NCBI RefSeq assembly: GCF_013141725.1
Contig: NZ_WHNZ01000086.1
Coordinates: forward strand, 186,001-250,000
Direction of reading: 5' to 3'
DNA from: Paenibacillus planticolens
Lineage (GTDB): Bacteria > Bacillota > Bacilli > Paenibacillales > NBRC-103111
DNA length: 64,000 nt
Positions 25,330-34,318 of the stretch are shown piece by piece. The position numbers and the translations under genes were made by a program. The notes beneath the pieces were generated by a model. It was not told the DNA's origin. It made no database searches and saw only the letters and a list, made by a program, of their open reading frames with translations. Within the stretch, counting starts at the first letter, position 1, and each line of letters begins with the position of its first letter.

Positions 25330-25989
25330 ATGTCTCAGCCCTTTCGGGTTATCATAGTAGACGATCATCCTCATGCCAGGGAAGGGATCCAAAGTATTAT
25401 AAGAATGGATCCTTCTTTTGAAATTGTTGCTGAGGGAAGAAATGGTGCAGAGGCGATCAGGCTTACAGAACAATGGATGCCCGATATCATTTTGATGGAT
25501 ATTAATATGCCGCAAATGGATGGTCTAGAGGCTACAAAGCAAATTAAAGAAAAATTCCCCTATGTGAAAATCGTAATGGTCACTGTATCCGATGATATCA
25601 CCCATTTGTTTGAAGCGCTGAAGAAAGGGGCACAGGGTTATCTGCTCAAAAATTTGAGCCCGAACTCCTGGCATGAATATTTAAAAGCCATTGCAGTTGA
25701 CGAAGCTCCTATGTCCAGAGAGCTCGCTTTACGATTATTGCAAGAATTCACACCTAAGGAAAAGCAGGAGGCACCTAACGCATTTATTACCGGACGTGAA
25801 CGAGAAATACTGGAATGGGTCGCAAGCGGAAAATCCAACCGATTAATTTCAGAAGGATTGTGTATCTCTGAATATACAGTGAAAAATCATTTGAAGAACA
25901 TTATGCAGAAATTGCAAATGGACAACCGGGTACAGCTTACCAGATATGTATTTGAGCAGGGATGGCTGAGAAGGAAGATAGATAAATAG
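25330..25989 (+). CDS. NarL/LuxR-family response regulator (no adjacent kinase)
   Basis: 219-residue regulator: receiver domain with DDHPH, phosphorylation site Asp57 (ILMDINMPQ) and LLKNLSP in place of the usual LxKxxS, then a LuxR-type HTH (about 155-210, GREREILEWVASGKSNRLIS, TVKNHLKNIMQKL). AAGGAAGGAGG precedes the ATG at 25330. The open frame overlaps copA upstream, but the gene itself starts 37 bp after it. No histidine kinase gene is nearby, so its partner is encoded elsewhere. Co-transcription with copA suggests a link to copper or envelope stress. Confidence 0.93.
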   Translation: MSQPFRVIIVDDHPHAREGIQSIIRMDPSFEIVAEGRNGAEAIRLTEQWMPDIILMDINMPQMDGLEATKQIKEKFPYVKIVMVTVSDDITHLFEALKKGAQGYLLKNLSPNSWHEYLKAIAVDEAPMSRELALRLLQEFTPKEKQEAPNAFITGREREILEWVASGKSNRLISEGLCISEYTVKNHLKNIMQKLQMDNRVQLTRYVFEQGWLRRKIDK

Positions 25990-25995
25990 ATTCAA

Positions 25996-26039
25996 AAGAG
26001 GGTTCTGCAAGGATTACGCACTTGCAGGACTCTTTTTTT
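25996..26039 (+). terminator. Terminator after the orphan response regulator
   Basis: Stem AGAGGGTTCTGCAAG with CTTGCAGGACTCT, a nine-base loop and a run of seven T residues. Confidence 0.88.
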
Positions 26040-26075
26040 CGAACACTCAACGAATAAATAATTCCTATAGATGCT

Positions 26076-26331
26076 ATAGGAAAATCTCCCGCTAAATTAC
26101 TCGAATGATGGCCTTACAGGGAATTTAGAAGGAAAACCTCCCGTTAATTTGACCGGATCTAGTAGATTCTCATGAAATCAGTGCAGATAGAGGGAGTTTT
26201 TCCAGCTAAATGGATCTAATAAGCATCTTCAGTCCTTTTAGAGGGAAATTATCCCTTATTTTTACCACGGATACATTACTGGCTGTCCCACATGTCATAG
26301 AAATGACTAGGGATCACTTATGGGTCAGCCT
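26076..26331 (-). repeat. Dispersed intergenic repeat, copy 1 (inverted)
   Basis: About 256 bp, in reverse orientation to two other copies in this window (44141-44399 and 48380-48576), with roughly 75-80% identity by eye. Shared blocks on the reverse strand are the AGGCTGACCC...GGGACAGCC hairpin, GTGGTAAAAATAAGGG, a block beginning CCATTTAGCTGGAAAAACTC, AAATTAACGGGAGGTTTTCC and AAATTCCCTGTAAGGCC. It carries no ORF and can fold into several hairpins. It ends 8 bp from a decayed response-regulator gene. Confidence 0.85.
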
Positions 26332-26339
26332 AGTTATTA

Positions 26340-26640
26340 TCAGACGATTAAATTCACTACTTCCATCCGATATCCGAAGCCCCATATGGTTCGAATCATT
26401 GAGGCTGCGGCTGGTGAATAGATATACATTTTTTCGCGAAATCGTTTGATATGGGTATCCACTGTTCGATGATCGCGGCTATCTTCGTAATTCCATATCT
26501 CTTTTATAAGCATCTCACGCGTACAGATCTTTCCACACCTGCTTCAAAGCCGAGAATACGGTCTGACTCATCGCTTTTTGCCGTAATCTAATGCGTTCAT
26601 CAGCATCTGCAATTAATATTTTGTAAGTCAATTGAGTCAT
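26340..26640 (-). pseudogene. Decayed OmpR-family response regulator
   Basis: On the reverse strand an ATG at 26640 with a good ribosome site (AGAGGTGAG) starts MTQLTYKILIADADERIR, the beginning of a receiver domain. After a frame change, DESDRILGFEAG matches the later receiver region. Then comes a nearly intact winged helix: CTREMLIKEIWNYEDSRDH, RTVDTHIKRFREKM and IRTIWGFGYRMEV, ending at a TGA at 26340. Only about 300 of the expected 690 bp remain, so most of the receiver, including the phosphorylation Asp, has been deleted. No single open frame spans it. Residue identities were translated by hand. Confidence 0.85.
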
Positions 26641-26844
26641 AATTCTCACCTCTCATTGTTTTCCATTGTATCGCTAAGAACATCTGATGGCATGACTCAA
26701 TGGGGTTATTTAACAGACAAGTCATTGAACATTTAGCAACAATTCTTCACATAATTCCCGGTTAAATAGCACTTTGGAGTCATCTCATACCCTAAATATT
26801 GCTATATGATCAATGGCATATGAAACTTAAAGGAGTGTATGTTA
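26641..26844. other. Intergenic region before the FecB-like gene
   Basis: About 200 bp with no ORF. It should contain the promoter of the siderophore/cobalamin-type binding protein. Neither a clear Fur-type dyad nor a recognisable riboswitch was found. Confidence 0.4.
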
Positions 26845-27867
26845 TTGAAGCGTTTAGGGTTAATTATTGCAAGTATATTCGTGTTATCAACAATAGTTAT
26901 GGGGTGTTCCGCGTCGAAGCCTACGGAAATTTCTTCTCCGAAACCTGCTGTCACTGAACAGACAACGTCAACTAAGCCTACTCCTAGTACTGCTCCGCTG
27001 AATGGAGATTTTATAACTTTCAAAGACAGTACGAAGCAAGAAATAACGTTAAAGGACAAACCGCAGCGCGTTATATTGTTAAATACAGAAGTTCAGGAGT
27101 TGTTCTACCAGGCGGGGGGCAAAGCTGTTGGATTGGCGACTGCTCCGGGCATTCCTGTTCCAGAGATGGCCAAGGATGCCGCACGGGTCGGTACAATTAA
27201 CCAAGTTAGCTTGGAAAAATTGATGAGCTTGAAACCTGATCTGGTTATAGGGCAATCTATGTTCCATGCTTCCTTGAAAGATTCATTAGCATCTTCTAAA
27301 GTGCCCCTGGCCTTAATGGATATCAAGAGCTATGAGGATATAAAAGCTGCTGCGGAGCTATTTGGGAAAATAGCGGGGAAAGAAGCAGAGACTATGGCTG
27401 CGCTTGATCAAACGGAGCAAAATATGCAAACGGTATTAAGCAAGCTCCCACAACAAAGTCCCAAGTTTGCGATGATCACCATCATGCCAACGGGGATTAG
27501 TGTACAGAAGAATTCGACGATTTCATTGGACGTCGCCAGTCGCTTGAAGCTAAAAAATGTCGCTGAATCCCTCCCATCGGGTAGGATGCCAAGTTCTGCA
27601 CCTTACAGTTTGGAAAAGCTTGTTGAATTAGATCCGGACTTTGTATTCTTCCTCGTGCACGGCACAGAAGACTATGGTAAAGAGAAACTCAAATCTGACA
27701 TAGAGAGTAATCCTGCCTGGAAGACTTTAAGAGCGGTTAAAGAAAATAAAATCTATTTCCTTCCGTCATCGCTATTTGTGACTAATCCTGGATTTCACTT
27801 CGATCAATCTTTATCCTATCTAGCTAGACTAGTTTATCCGGATATTTATGGTAGTGTAGCAAAATGA
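26845..27867 (+). CDS. FecB/BtuF-type ABC transporter substrate-binding lipoprotein
   Basis: 340-residue binding protein of the iron-siderophore/vitamin B12 group (Peripla_BP_2). Lipobox IVMGC (Cys21), a Pro/Thr-rich tether, then two lobes joined by a long helix: LKDKPQRVILLNTEVQELFY and LEKLMSLKPDLVIG in lobe 1, LEKLVELDPDFVFFLVHG and AVKENKIYFLPSS in lobe 2. TTG at 26845 (AGGAG 9 nt upstream) is preferred to ATG at 26839 (3 nt). Overlap by 4 bp with the permease gene shows they act together. The ligand is not determinable from sequence. Confidence 0.9.
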   Translation: MKRLGLIIASIFVLSTIVMGCSASKPTEISSPKPAVTEQTTSTKPTPSTAPLNGDFITFKDSTKQEITLKDKPQRVILLNTEVQELFYQAGGKAVGLATAPGIPVPEMAKDAARVGTINQVSLEKLMSLKPDLVIGQSMFHASLKDSLASSKVPLALMDIKSYEDIKAAAELFGKIAGKEAETMAALDQTEQNMQTVLSKLPQQSPKFAMITIMPTGISVQKNSTISLDVASRLKLKNVAESLPSGRMPSSAPYSLEKLVELDPDFVFFLVHGTEDYGKEKLKSDIESNPAWKTLRAVKENKIYFLPSSLFVTNPGFHFDQSLSYLARLVYPDIYGSVAK

Positions 27868-28856
27868 TCATTTATCAAAAAAATGTCATATGGCGCTCGG
27901 GTATGCTTGTTGTACTTGCATTATTCGCTTTGTTAGGTTTAGTTTTGAGTCTTATATGTGGGGCGGTAAATATTACGATACCGGATGTATTACGTTCGTT
28001 ATTCGGTGGACAGAGCACTTATCACGATATTATTTGGAATATCAGACTGCCAAGAACAATCGTTGCTGCGTTAGTAGGTATCAGTCTTTCGTTATCAGGA
28101 GCACTGCTGCAAGGCGTCATGCGTAATTCTATGGCTGATCCACATATCATTGGTGTTTCCTCAGGTGCGGGTCTATTTGGAATTGGTATTCTTATCTTAT
28201 TTCCCGCTTATGCGTATCTACTTACACCCGTTGCATTCGTTGGTGCTATTGGGGCTGCTTTACTGATTTATCTTATGGCTTGGCGTGGCGGAGTAAGTCC
28301 GCTCAGGGTCATTCTTGCAGGTGTAGCTGTGTCTGCTCTGCTGAATTCCGGCATTTCGGCTTTACTCACTTTTTACAGTGATCGAGTAGGGGGAGCCCTG
28401 ATGTTCATGACTGGAGGGCTTTCAGCACGAAGCTGGCCGCATGTTTATATCCTTCTTCCATATACGTTAGTAGGAACCATACTTGCTTTGATGGGGAGCC
28501 AACGACTAAACATTATGGCGCTTGGGGATGCACAGGCGAAGGGATTAGGTCTGCGTGTGGAATTACACAGGGTATACTTTACAGCAATCGCTACATTGCT
28601 TGCAGCCAGCACTGTCAGCGTAGTAGGACTGCTTGGTTTTGTAGGAATGATTGTGCCTCATTCTGCTCGTTTGCTCATTGGCAGCGATTATCGCTGGCTG
28701 CTTCCGGCATGTGTATTACTAAGCGTAGGTGTACTTACTATTTCTGACACTATAGCTCGAATTTTATTTGCACCTGTTGAACTGCCGGTAGGCATTGTAA
28801 TGGGTGTGCTTGGAGCGCCATTTTTTTTGTATTTAGTGCGCAGAAGGGTATTGTAG
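27864..28856 (+). CDS. FecCD-type ABC transporter permease
   Basis: 330-residue permease with about nine or ten helices, as usual for the BtuC/FecCD family. Conserved stretches are WNIRLPRTIVAALVGISLSL, GALLQGVMRNSMADPHIIGV, SSGAGLFGIG, the cytoplasmic ATPase-contact region ALGDAQAKGLGL, and GLLGFVGMIVPHSARLLIG. Coupled to the binding-protein gene. No ATPase gene follows, since a terminator and a surface-protein gene come next, so the ATP-binding subunit must come from elsewhere. Confidence 0.92.
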   Translation: MIIYQKNVIWRSGMLVVLALFALLGLVLSLICGAVNITIPDVLRSLFGGQSTYHDIIWNIRLPRTIVAALVGISLSLSGALLQGVMRNSMADPHIIGVSSGAGLFGIGILILFPAYAYLLTPVAFVGAIGAALLIYLMAWRGGVSPLRVILAGVAVSALLNSGISALLTFYSDRVGGALMFMTGGLSARSWPHVYILLPYTLVGTILALMGSQRLNIMALGDAQAKGLGLRVELHRVYFTAIATLLAASTVSVVGLLGFVGMIVPHSARLLIGSDYRWLLPACVLLSVGVLTISDTIARILFAPVELPVGIVMGVLGAPFFLYLVRRRVL

Positions 28857-28920
28857 CGACACATATACTGTACCAAAAGAATAGAGCCAGCTTGTCTAAA
28901 TCAGACGTAATTTATTCACG

Positions 28921-28947
28921 CATCCCCCCCGAATGGGGGATTTTTTT
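28921..28947 (+). terminator. Terminator after the FecCD-type permease
   Basis: ATCCCCC-CCGAAT-GGGGGAT followed by seven T residues, 64 bp after the permease stop. Confidence 0.85.
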
Positions 28948-29047
28948 GTCGAAAAATAAGGGATATAGTTGTGAAGATGCAAATTTGAGGCGGCACATTC
29001 GCAGCTCTTCAGAGTCTGTATTTAGTATAAGCGTAGGGGGAAATGGG

Positions 29048-32000
29048 ATGAGGAATACTTTAGTCAAAAAGCTGCTATCCTTAATTGTCATAGCATGCCT
29101 ATTATTTTCGTCGTTTGGTGTCGCATTTGGTGCGACTGCAGCCGGGACATCGGATCTTCAAGGGCATTGGGCGGCTAGCAAAATTTCTGCATGGATCGAT
29201 AAAGGATTCATTAAAGGATATGACGACGGCAGTTTTAAGCCGGATAACCAAATTACAAGAGCGGAATTCATTGCTTTGATCAATCGCTCGTTTGGATTTA
29301 CCGAAACGTCAGATATCGCATTCCGCGATGTGGCGTCCGATAATTGGGCGCATGCCGAAGTAGCCAAAGCTGTTAAAGCCGGCTATATCAGTGGCTATGC
29401 AGACGGGACGATTGGCATCAATAAGCCGATTAGTCGTCAAGAGGCAGCGGTAATCGTAAGCCGGTTATTGACATTAAATACGGCAACTGACGCTGCGAAT
29501 GCAGCTTTCATAGATGCTAGCCAAATGGCAGCTTGGAGCAAGGACGCCATCGGTGAAGTGGTGGCTGCGCAAATTATGAATGGTTATGATGCCGATCATA
29601 GCTTTAAACCATTGGCACCTATTACACGTGCGGAAGCGGTTGTTACCTTAGATCGCGCTCAAGCCGCACAAACCACCGTGGTTTATCAAGCAGCAGGTAC
29701 ATACGGTCCGGAAACTGGCGTTGAGACAATTAAAAAGAATGTAACGGTAAATGCAGCAGGTGTCACGCTTCGGAATATGGTCATTAACGGTGATCTCTTG
29801 TTGGCTGAAGGCATCGGCAATGGCGATGCGTTCTTAGAGAATGTTAAAGTCACTGGTAAAGTTACCGTACAAGGCGGTGGCGAGAATAGTATTCATTTTA
29901 ATAACTCCGTACTGGTTGACATTATTATTGACAAGAAATCTGGGACCGGTACAGTTCGTATCGTTTCTGAAGGGACTACGACGGTTGCTTTAGTAACTGT
30001 AAAATCCCCGGCTATTCTGAAAGAAACCAATTTAACAGGGAATGGTTTTGGCAATGTCAATATGAGTTCGCTTCCGGCTGGTTCAAAAGTTACGTTGGCC
30101 GGCTCCTTCAATACGGTAAATGTGAGCTCACAGCAATTACAAATTGACATGCCCGAAGGTTCGATTCAGAAAATGAATGTCACATCGACATCAACAGGAA
30201 TGGTACTTAACCTTAGCGATGGAGCGAAAATTAATGATCTCGTCCTAGATGCTATCATAAAAATGCTAGGTAAAGGTACGATTGTTTTGGCAACTATGAA
30301 TGTAGGCGGTTCTACATTTGAGACACCTCCGACTAAGACAACTACCACAACTACACCTACACCGGCGCCGACGTCAGCACCATCGTCCTCATCCTCGTCA
30401 CCGTCAACACCGGAACCAGAACCAACGCAAACACCAGAACCAACATCAACACCGGCACCAACGTCAACGCCAGAACCAACTTCAACACCAGCACCATCGC
30501 AAACACCAGCACCAACGCCAACGCCATCTAGCCCGCCAGTAGACACCGCTAATGAAGATATAACAGCGGCGAAGGCGCTTCTTACAGCAGATACAATCCG
30601 CAATACCAACACAGCATTGACTGCAGTAATAGCAGACTTAACCTTGAGTACAGCGGGATCAAATGGTACTACCATTGCCTGGCGTTCAGAAGACACGGCA
30701 ATCGATACGAATTCAGGTGCTGTTACTCGCCCTGCTTACACGGAAGGTAATCGCGTCGTGCATTTGACGGCAACGATTACGAAAGACGCAGGAACACCCC
30801 AAACGAAAGAGTTTGAGGTAACGGTATTAAAGGATACGTCGGATACGGACGGTCGATTACTCGCCTTACATCTAAATAATGTTACATTGAGTCCGGCATT
30901 TTCTCCGGATATTCAGCATTATGAAGCAACCGTACCGTTTATTGTCACAAACACAAAAATAACAGCGATACCAATGAATCCTAATGCAGATATACGTTTA
31001 AACTATGAAGATGATACTAAGCTGTTGCTAGTAGGATCTAATGAGGTACAAATTTACGTCAACCATGCAGATGAAGATGGATATGACATTTACACCGTTC
31101 AAATCCATAGGCTGGCAATCGACGTAGTGGCCCAAGCAGCGGCCATTGCAACGATCAAAGCCTACCATGGGGAAGATATCGACTTGATTCACGTTCTAAA
31201 TACAGCAACTGGAAGGAATACAGCTATTCCCGTTAATGTAAACTTCTATAGAGATGCTATTCTTGCTGCAGAGCCAGGTGACCTGGATACGGCAGAAGAT
31301 ATATTATGGATGATCGACGATGTCAACGAAGCGAATGAAGTGCCTCCTGCTAACAAAACAAATTTAATCTCAGCCATCTCTCAGGCAGCTGCGTTGCTTA
31401 GCAATCACTCAGTTGGGCTAGAGACAGGGAATGTTTCGCAAGAAGTTCATAACGCCTACGAAGCTGCAATCGCAGCAGCATCTGCTGTACAGGCATCTGC
31501 AATCGCAACTCAGAATGATGTGGATGCGGCCGTTATGGCACTATCTTCAGCTACTGCTGCCTTCCGTGCAGCCATTCTTGTTCCCATTCCTACATTTACT
31601 GTGGATGGCAGCCTCTCTAATCACATGCCGATGATCACGGTCGCTAATGTAGCAGCTGGCGATCAAATCACTGTCTACGATACGGATGGCACGTCTGTGA
31701 TCGGATCCGGTAAGGCTGCAGGAACGTCAATCACCATGGCAATTGATCCGTTAACGGTAGGTACGCACACTCTGAAAGTAAAGTCCGTAGATTCATCGGG
31801 TCAGTCCAGTGTCTACTCGGCAGGAGTGAGTTATGTCGTCCAAGCCATTTCCATTTTGCCGGCAAATCGAATTTCTGAAAGCCAAGCCCATATCGCCACG
31901 CTGGCTGCAAATGGCCAAGTCTATACGTGGGGTTATAACTATGGCGGGCAAATTGGAGACGGTACGCAAACGCCTCGTACCCAAAAATTCGCAGTTCCAA

Positions 32001-32884
32001 ACTTGCCTTTAAACATCATCGCCGTACAAGCAGGTGAAGGATACACAGCTGTACTAACAGCCGACGGACATATTTGGAAATGGGGCTACTATGATTTAAC
32101 CGGTCCTAAAAAAATAGCTGGCATCGATCATGTCGTTTCAATTTCTGCAGAGGGAACGAATGTCTTTGCTTTAAAAAGTGACGGTACCGTATGGAAATTT
32201 GCAATTTATGCAACTCCGACGCAAGTTCAGGGATTAGATCATGTCATAGCCGTTCGAGGTGAATGGTCCGATGTAGGAATTGCCTTAAAGGCTGACGGCA
32301 CAGTCTGGGCTTGGGGAGCTAACGATAATGGGCAGCTTGGCGATGGAACGGGTGTAAATAAACCGGCACCGGTCAAAATCGAGGGCCTGCCTTTCATCGT
32401 TGATATCAGAAATGGGGATCAACATTCCTTAGCTTTAAGCGTAACTGGTGCTGTCTATGCTTGGGGTTTCAATGCTATGGGTCAAATTGGAAATGGGACA
32501 ACAAATAATCAATTAGCGCCTTATGAAGTCGAGGGTTTATCTAACATAACTCAAATTGGGGCTGGGAATTATTATTCTTTCGCCATTGATAATCAAGGCA
32601 AGATGTTTTCATGGGGCGCCAATTGGAATGGAAGTCTAGGCATAGGGTCGTTTGATAACCGGAATACGCCTACCCTCATTGCAACGAACTTAACCAATGT
32701 TCTGGCAATAACAGGTGGAGAAGGAAGTACGAGCATTGCATTGCAGTCCAATGGTGATATTTGGACGTGGGGCAACGCTTCCGATGGCCTTCTCGGAAGC
32801 GGTGAAACCTCTAACCGGCCTACACCTGGTAAAGTGGCTAACTTTAACCTGTTTAATGACCCGGCAACCTTGAATCCAGATTAA
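29048..32884 (+). CDS. SLH-anchored surface protein with RCC1-repeat domain
   Basis: 1278-residue secreted protein. Signal peptide (about 1-29); three SLH domains (about 35-202: GHWAASKISAWIDKGFIKGY, NWAHAEVAKAVKAGYISGY, AWSKDAIGEVVAAQIMNGY) for cell-wall anchoring; a beta-helix-like segment (about 225-425); a Pro/Thr/Ser linker (about 431-498); an aBig-type Ig domain (about 501-595); a cadherin-like beta-sandwich (about 600-690, LSPAFSPDIQHYEATVPF); a helical stretch with AYEAAIAAA; another Ig-like domain; and six or so RCC1/BNR-type repeats (about 940-1265, WAWGANDNGQLGDGT). The ATG at 29048 is chosen for its signal peptide. The RCC1 propeller suggests binding to a protein or glycan outside the cell. 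Confidence 0.92.
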   Translation: MRNTLVKKLLSLIVIACLLFSSFGVAFGATAAGTSDLQGHWAASKISAWIDKGFIKGYDDGSFKPDNQITRAEFIALINRSFGFTETSDIAFRDVASDNWAHAEVAKAVKAGYISGYADGTIGINKPISRQEAAVIVSRLLTLNTATDAANAAFIDASQMAAWSKDAIGEVVAAQIMNGYDADHSFKPLAPITRAEAVVTLDRAQAAQTTVVYQAAGTYGPETGVETIKKNVTVNAAGVTLRNMVINGDLLLAEGIGNGDAFLENVKVTGKVTVQGGGENSIHFNNSVLVDIIIDKKSGTGTVRIVSEGTTTVALVTVKSPAILKETNLTGNGFGNVNMSSLPAGSKVTLAGSFNTVNVSSQQLQIDMPEGSIQKMNVTSTSTGMVLNLSDGAKINDLVLDAIIKMLGKGTIVLATMNVGGSTFETPPTKTTTTTTPTPAPTSAPSSSSSSPSTPEPEPTQTPEPTSTPAPTSTPEPTSTPAPSQTPAPTPTPSSPPVDTANEDITAAKALLTADTIRNTNTALTAVIADLTLSTAGSNGTTIAWRSEDTAIDTNSGAVTRPAYTEGNRVVHLTATITKDAGTPQTKEFEVTVLKDTSDTDGRLLALHLNNVTLSPAFSPDIQHYEATVPFIVTNTKITAIPMNPNADIRLNYEDDTKLLLVGSNEVQIYVNHADEDGYDIYTVQIHRLAIDVVAQAAAIATIKAYHGEDIDLIHVLNTATGRNTAIPVNVNFYRDAILAAEPGDLDTAEDILWMIDDVNEANEVPPANKTNLISAISQAAALLSNHSVGLETGNVSQEVHNAYEAAIAAASAVQASAIATQNDVDAAVMALSSATAAFRAAILVPIPTFTVDGSLSNHMPMITVANVAAGDQITVYDTDGTSVIGSGKAAGTSITMAIDPLTVGTHTLKVKSVDSSGQSSVYSAGVSYVVQAISILPANRISESQAHIATLAANGQVYTWGYNYGGQIGDGTQTPRTQKFAVPNLPLNIIAVQAGEGYTAVLTADGHIWKWGYYDLTGPKKIAGIDHVVSISAEGTNVFALKSDGTVWKFAIYATPTQVQGLDHVIAVRGEWSDVGIALKADGTVWAWGANDNGQLGDGTGVNKPAPVKIEGLPFIVDIRNGDQHSLALSVTGAVYAWGFNAMGQIGNGTTNNQLAPYEVEGLSNITQIGAGNYYSFAIDNQGKMFSWGANWNGSLGIGSFDNRNTPTLIATNLTNVLAITGGEGSTSIALQSNGDIWTWGNASDGLLGSGETSNRPTPGKVANFNLFNDPATLNPD

Positions 32885-32923
32885 CACTAGCTTTTATGAA
32901 AAAAGATAATGAAAATAGGGGTT

Positions 32924-32955
32924 GCCTTCCCAGTAGGATGTTCTACAGGGAGGGC
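32924..32955 (+). terminator. Hairpin after the surface-protein gene
   Basis: GCCTTCCC and GGGAGGGC pair around a 16-nt loop 40 bp after the stop. No strong T run follows, so it is only a candidate terminator. Confidence 0.45.
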
Positions 32956-33085
32956 GGCCTCTTGCCTATAAAGCCATAGCAAATATTTTCATGTTTATAA
33001 GAAAAGGCATTTTAAATAAAATGTCGAATTAAATACAAAAAAGTCGAAATGGTATTCCGTAAAGTCAGAAGGTGATTCAAGGCGT

Positions 33086-34315
33086 ATGAATATAGTCAAA
33101 GACTTTCTGCTTCAACTAGCACTTGTTGCAACGTTAATCTTCACGTTCCAGACATTCTTTGCAGAAAAGCTTGAGAAGGAAAGGGAAAACCGCAATTTCA
33201 TCCATGCGCTACTATTGGCGCTAGCGATCGTTCTATGCATGTCTTTTCCTGCGAGCGTTACCTCCGGAATTCGGTTGGATATTAGAATTGTCCCGTTATT
33301 ATTAGGAACCCTGTACGGCGGTTGGAGAACGGGACTATTCCTAACAGCGACGATTATCCTATATCGCCTATATCTTGGTGTGGATCTGGGCTTCTATACA
33401 ACGGTCATAACCCTTATCGTCAGTATGCCAGCTATTCTTATGTGCCAGAAGTCTTTCCTGCATGCATCCAAAAGGAGAAGAATAAACCTTGCACTGCTTC
33501 TATCCATCTTTTATTGTTTTGTAGGCGCAGCGTCGGGGTCTTTCATTAGGGGGATCTCCACCAAATTTCTCCTGTTTAATGTTATTTATATGGTAATTAC
33601 GGTAGCGGCCGTCTGGTCATTCATTTCATTAAACGAGACCATCAAAGAGATACTTTTGAAGAATCAACGGCTGCAAACAGCCGCTAAGGATGCGGAAATC
33701 TCCTTTTTACGTTCCCAAATTAAACCTCACTTCTTATATAACTCCCTGAATTCAATAGCTTCATTGTGCATCGATGACCCCAAAAAGGCCGAAGCATTAA
33801 TACTGGATTTATCGCAATATATGAAAAGCAGCTTTAATTTCAAACAAATGGATACCCTGACAACCATTGAAAATGAGCTGAAGTTGGTCAAAGCTTATGT
33901 GAATATTGAGAAGGCGCGTTTCGGCGCCAGATTAGAAGTGGCCTATGATGTGGATCTCCATCTGGATATGTGGATTCCCCCATTGGTTCTGCAACCGTTG
34001 GTAGAAAATGCAATTAAGCATGGTTTGATGACCACCCTACGAGGGGGGACAGTGAGCATATCCGTCAAAAATGAAACGGGCAGTGTCGTTCGTTTTGCCG
34101 TAGAGGACAATGGGAGCGGCATGTCCGCAACCACCTTGGGGGAAATATGGCATGCTGATGGGAAGAAACAGGGTACAGGAATTGGATTATGGAACATAAA
34201 TCAGCGGATCAAGCTGCTTTACGGGCAGGGCATTTGCATTGAAAGCATAGAAGGCAGCGGTACCAAGGTATTCTTCGACATTCCTGTAAGACCTTTAGTG
34301 CCAATAGGAGGTTAA
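33086..34315 (+). CDS. LytS/YpdA-type sensor histidine kinase
   Basis: 409-residue membrane kinase. The N-terminal half has five or six helices of the 5TM-5TMR_LYT type (RIVPLLLGTLYGGWRTGLF and RLYLGVDLGFYTTV are characteristic). The cytoplasmic part has the His_kinase motif SQIKPHFLYNSLNS (His215) and an HATPase domain with NAIKHG (N-box), EDNGSGM and GTGIGLWNINQRI. The start follows AAGGTGATT. It lies 3 bp before the response regulator, whose ribosome site covers the kinase stop. LytS-type kinases sense envelope state or small acids such as pyruvate. The signal here is unknown. Confidence 0.93.
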   Translation: MNIVKDFLLQLALVATLIFTFQTFFAEKLEKERENRNFIHALLLALAIVLCMSFPASVTSGIRLDIRIVPLLLGTLYGGWRTGLFLTATIILYRLYLGVDLGFYTTVITLIVSMPAILMCQKSFLHASKRRRINLALLLSIFYCFVGAASGSFIRGISTKFLLFNVIYMVITVAAVWSFISLNETIKEILLKNQRLQTAAKDAEISFLRSQIKPHFLYNSLNSIASLCIDDPKKAEALILDLSQYMKSSFNFKQMDTLTTIENELKLVKAYVNIEKARFGARLEVAYDVDLHLDMWIPPLVLQPLVENAIKHGLMTTLRGGTVSISVKNETGSVVRFAVEDNGSGMSATTLGEIWHADGKKQGTGIGLWNINQRIKLLYGQGICIESIEGSGTKVFFDIPVRPLVPIGG

Positions 34316-34318
34316 AAT

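Noticed and set aside
26641..26844. Possible cobalamin riboswitch or Fur box before the FecB/BtuF-type gene
   Set aside because: No B12-box-like conserved core and no convincing GATAAT-type dyad could be found by eye in the 200 bp.
30340..30540. Short tandem repeats that might suggest a CRISPR array or minisatellite
   Set aside because: They are in-frame Pro-Thr-type codons of a secreted protein linker (the same holds for 38320-38400 and 38785-38840). There are no spacers and no cas genes.
30166..30696. 176-codon minus-strand frame rich in Gly/Val/Asp
   Set aside because: It is antisense to the Pro/Thr linker of the SLH protein; the low complexity is a by-product of the linker repeats.
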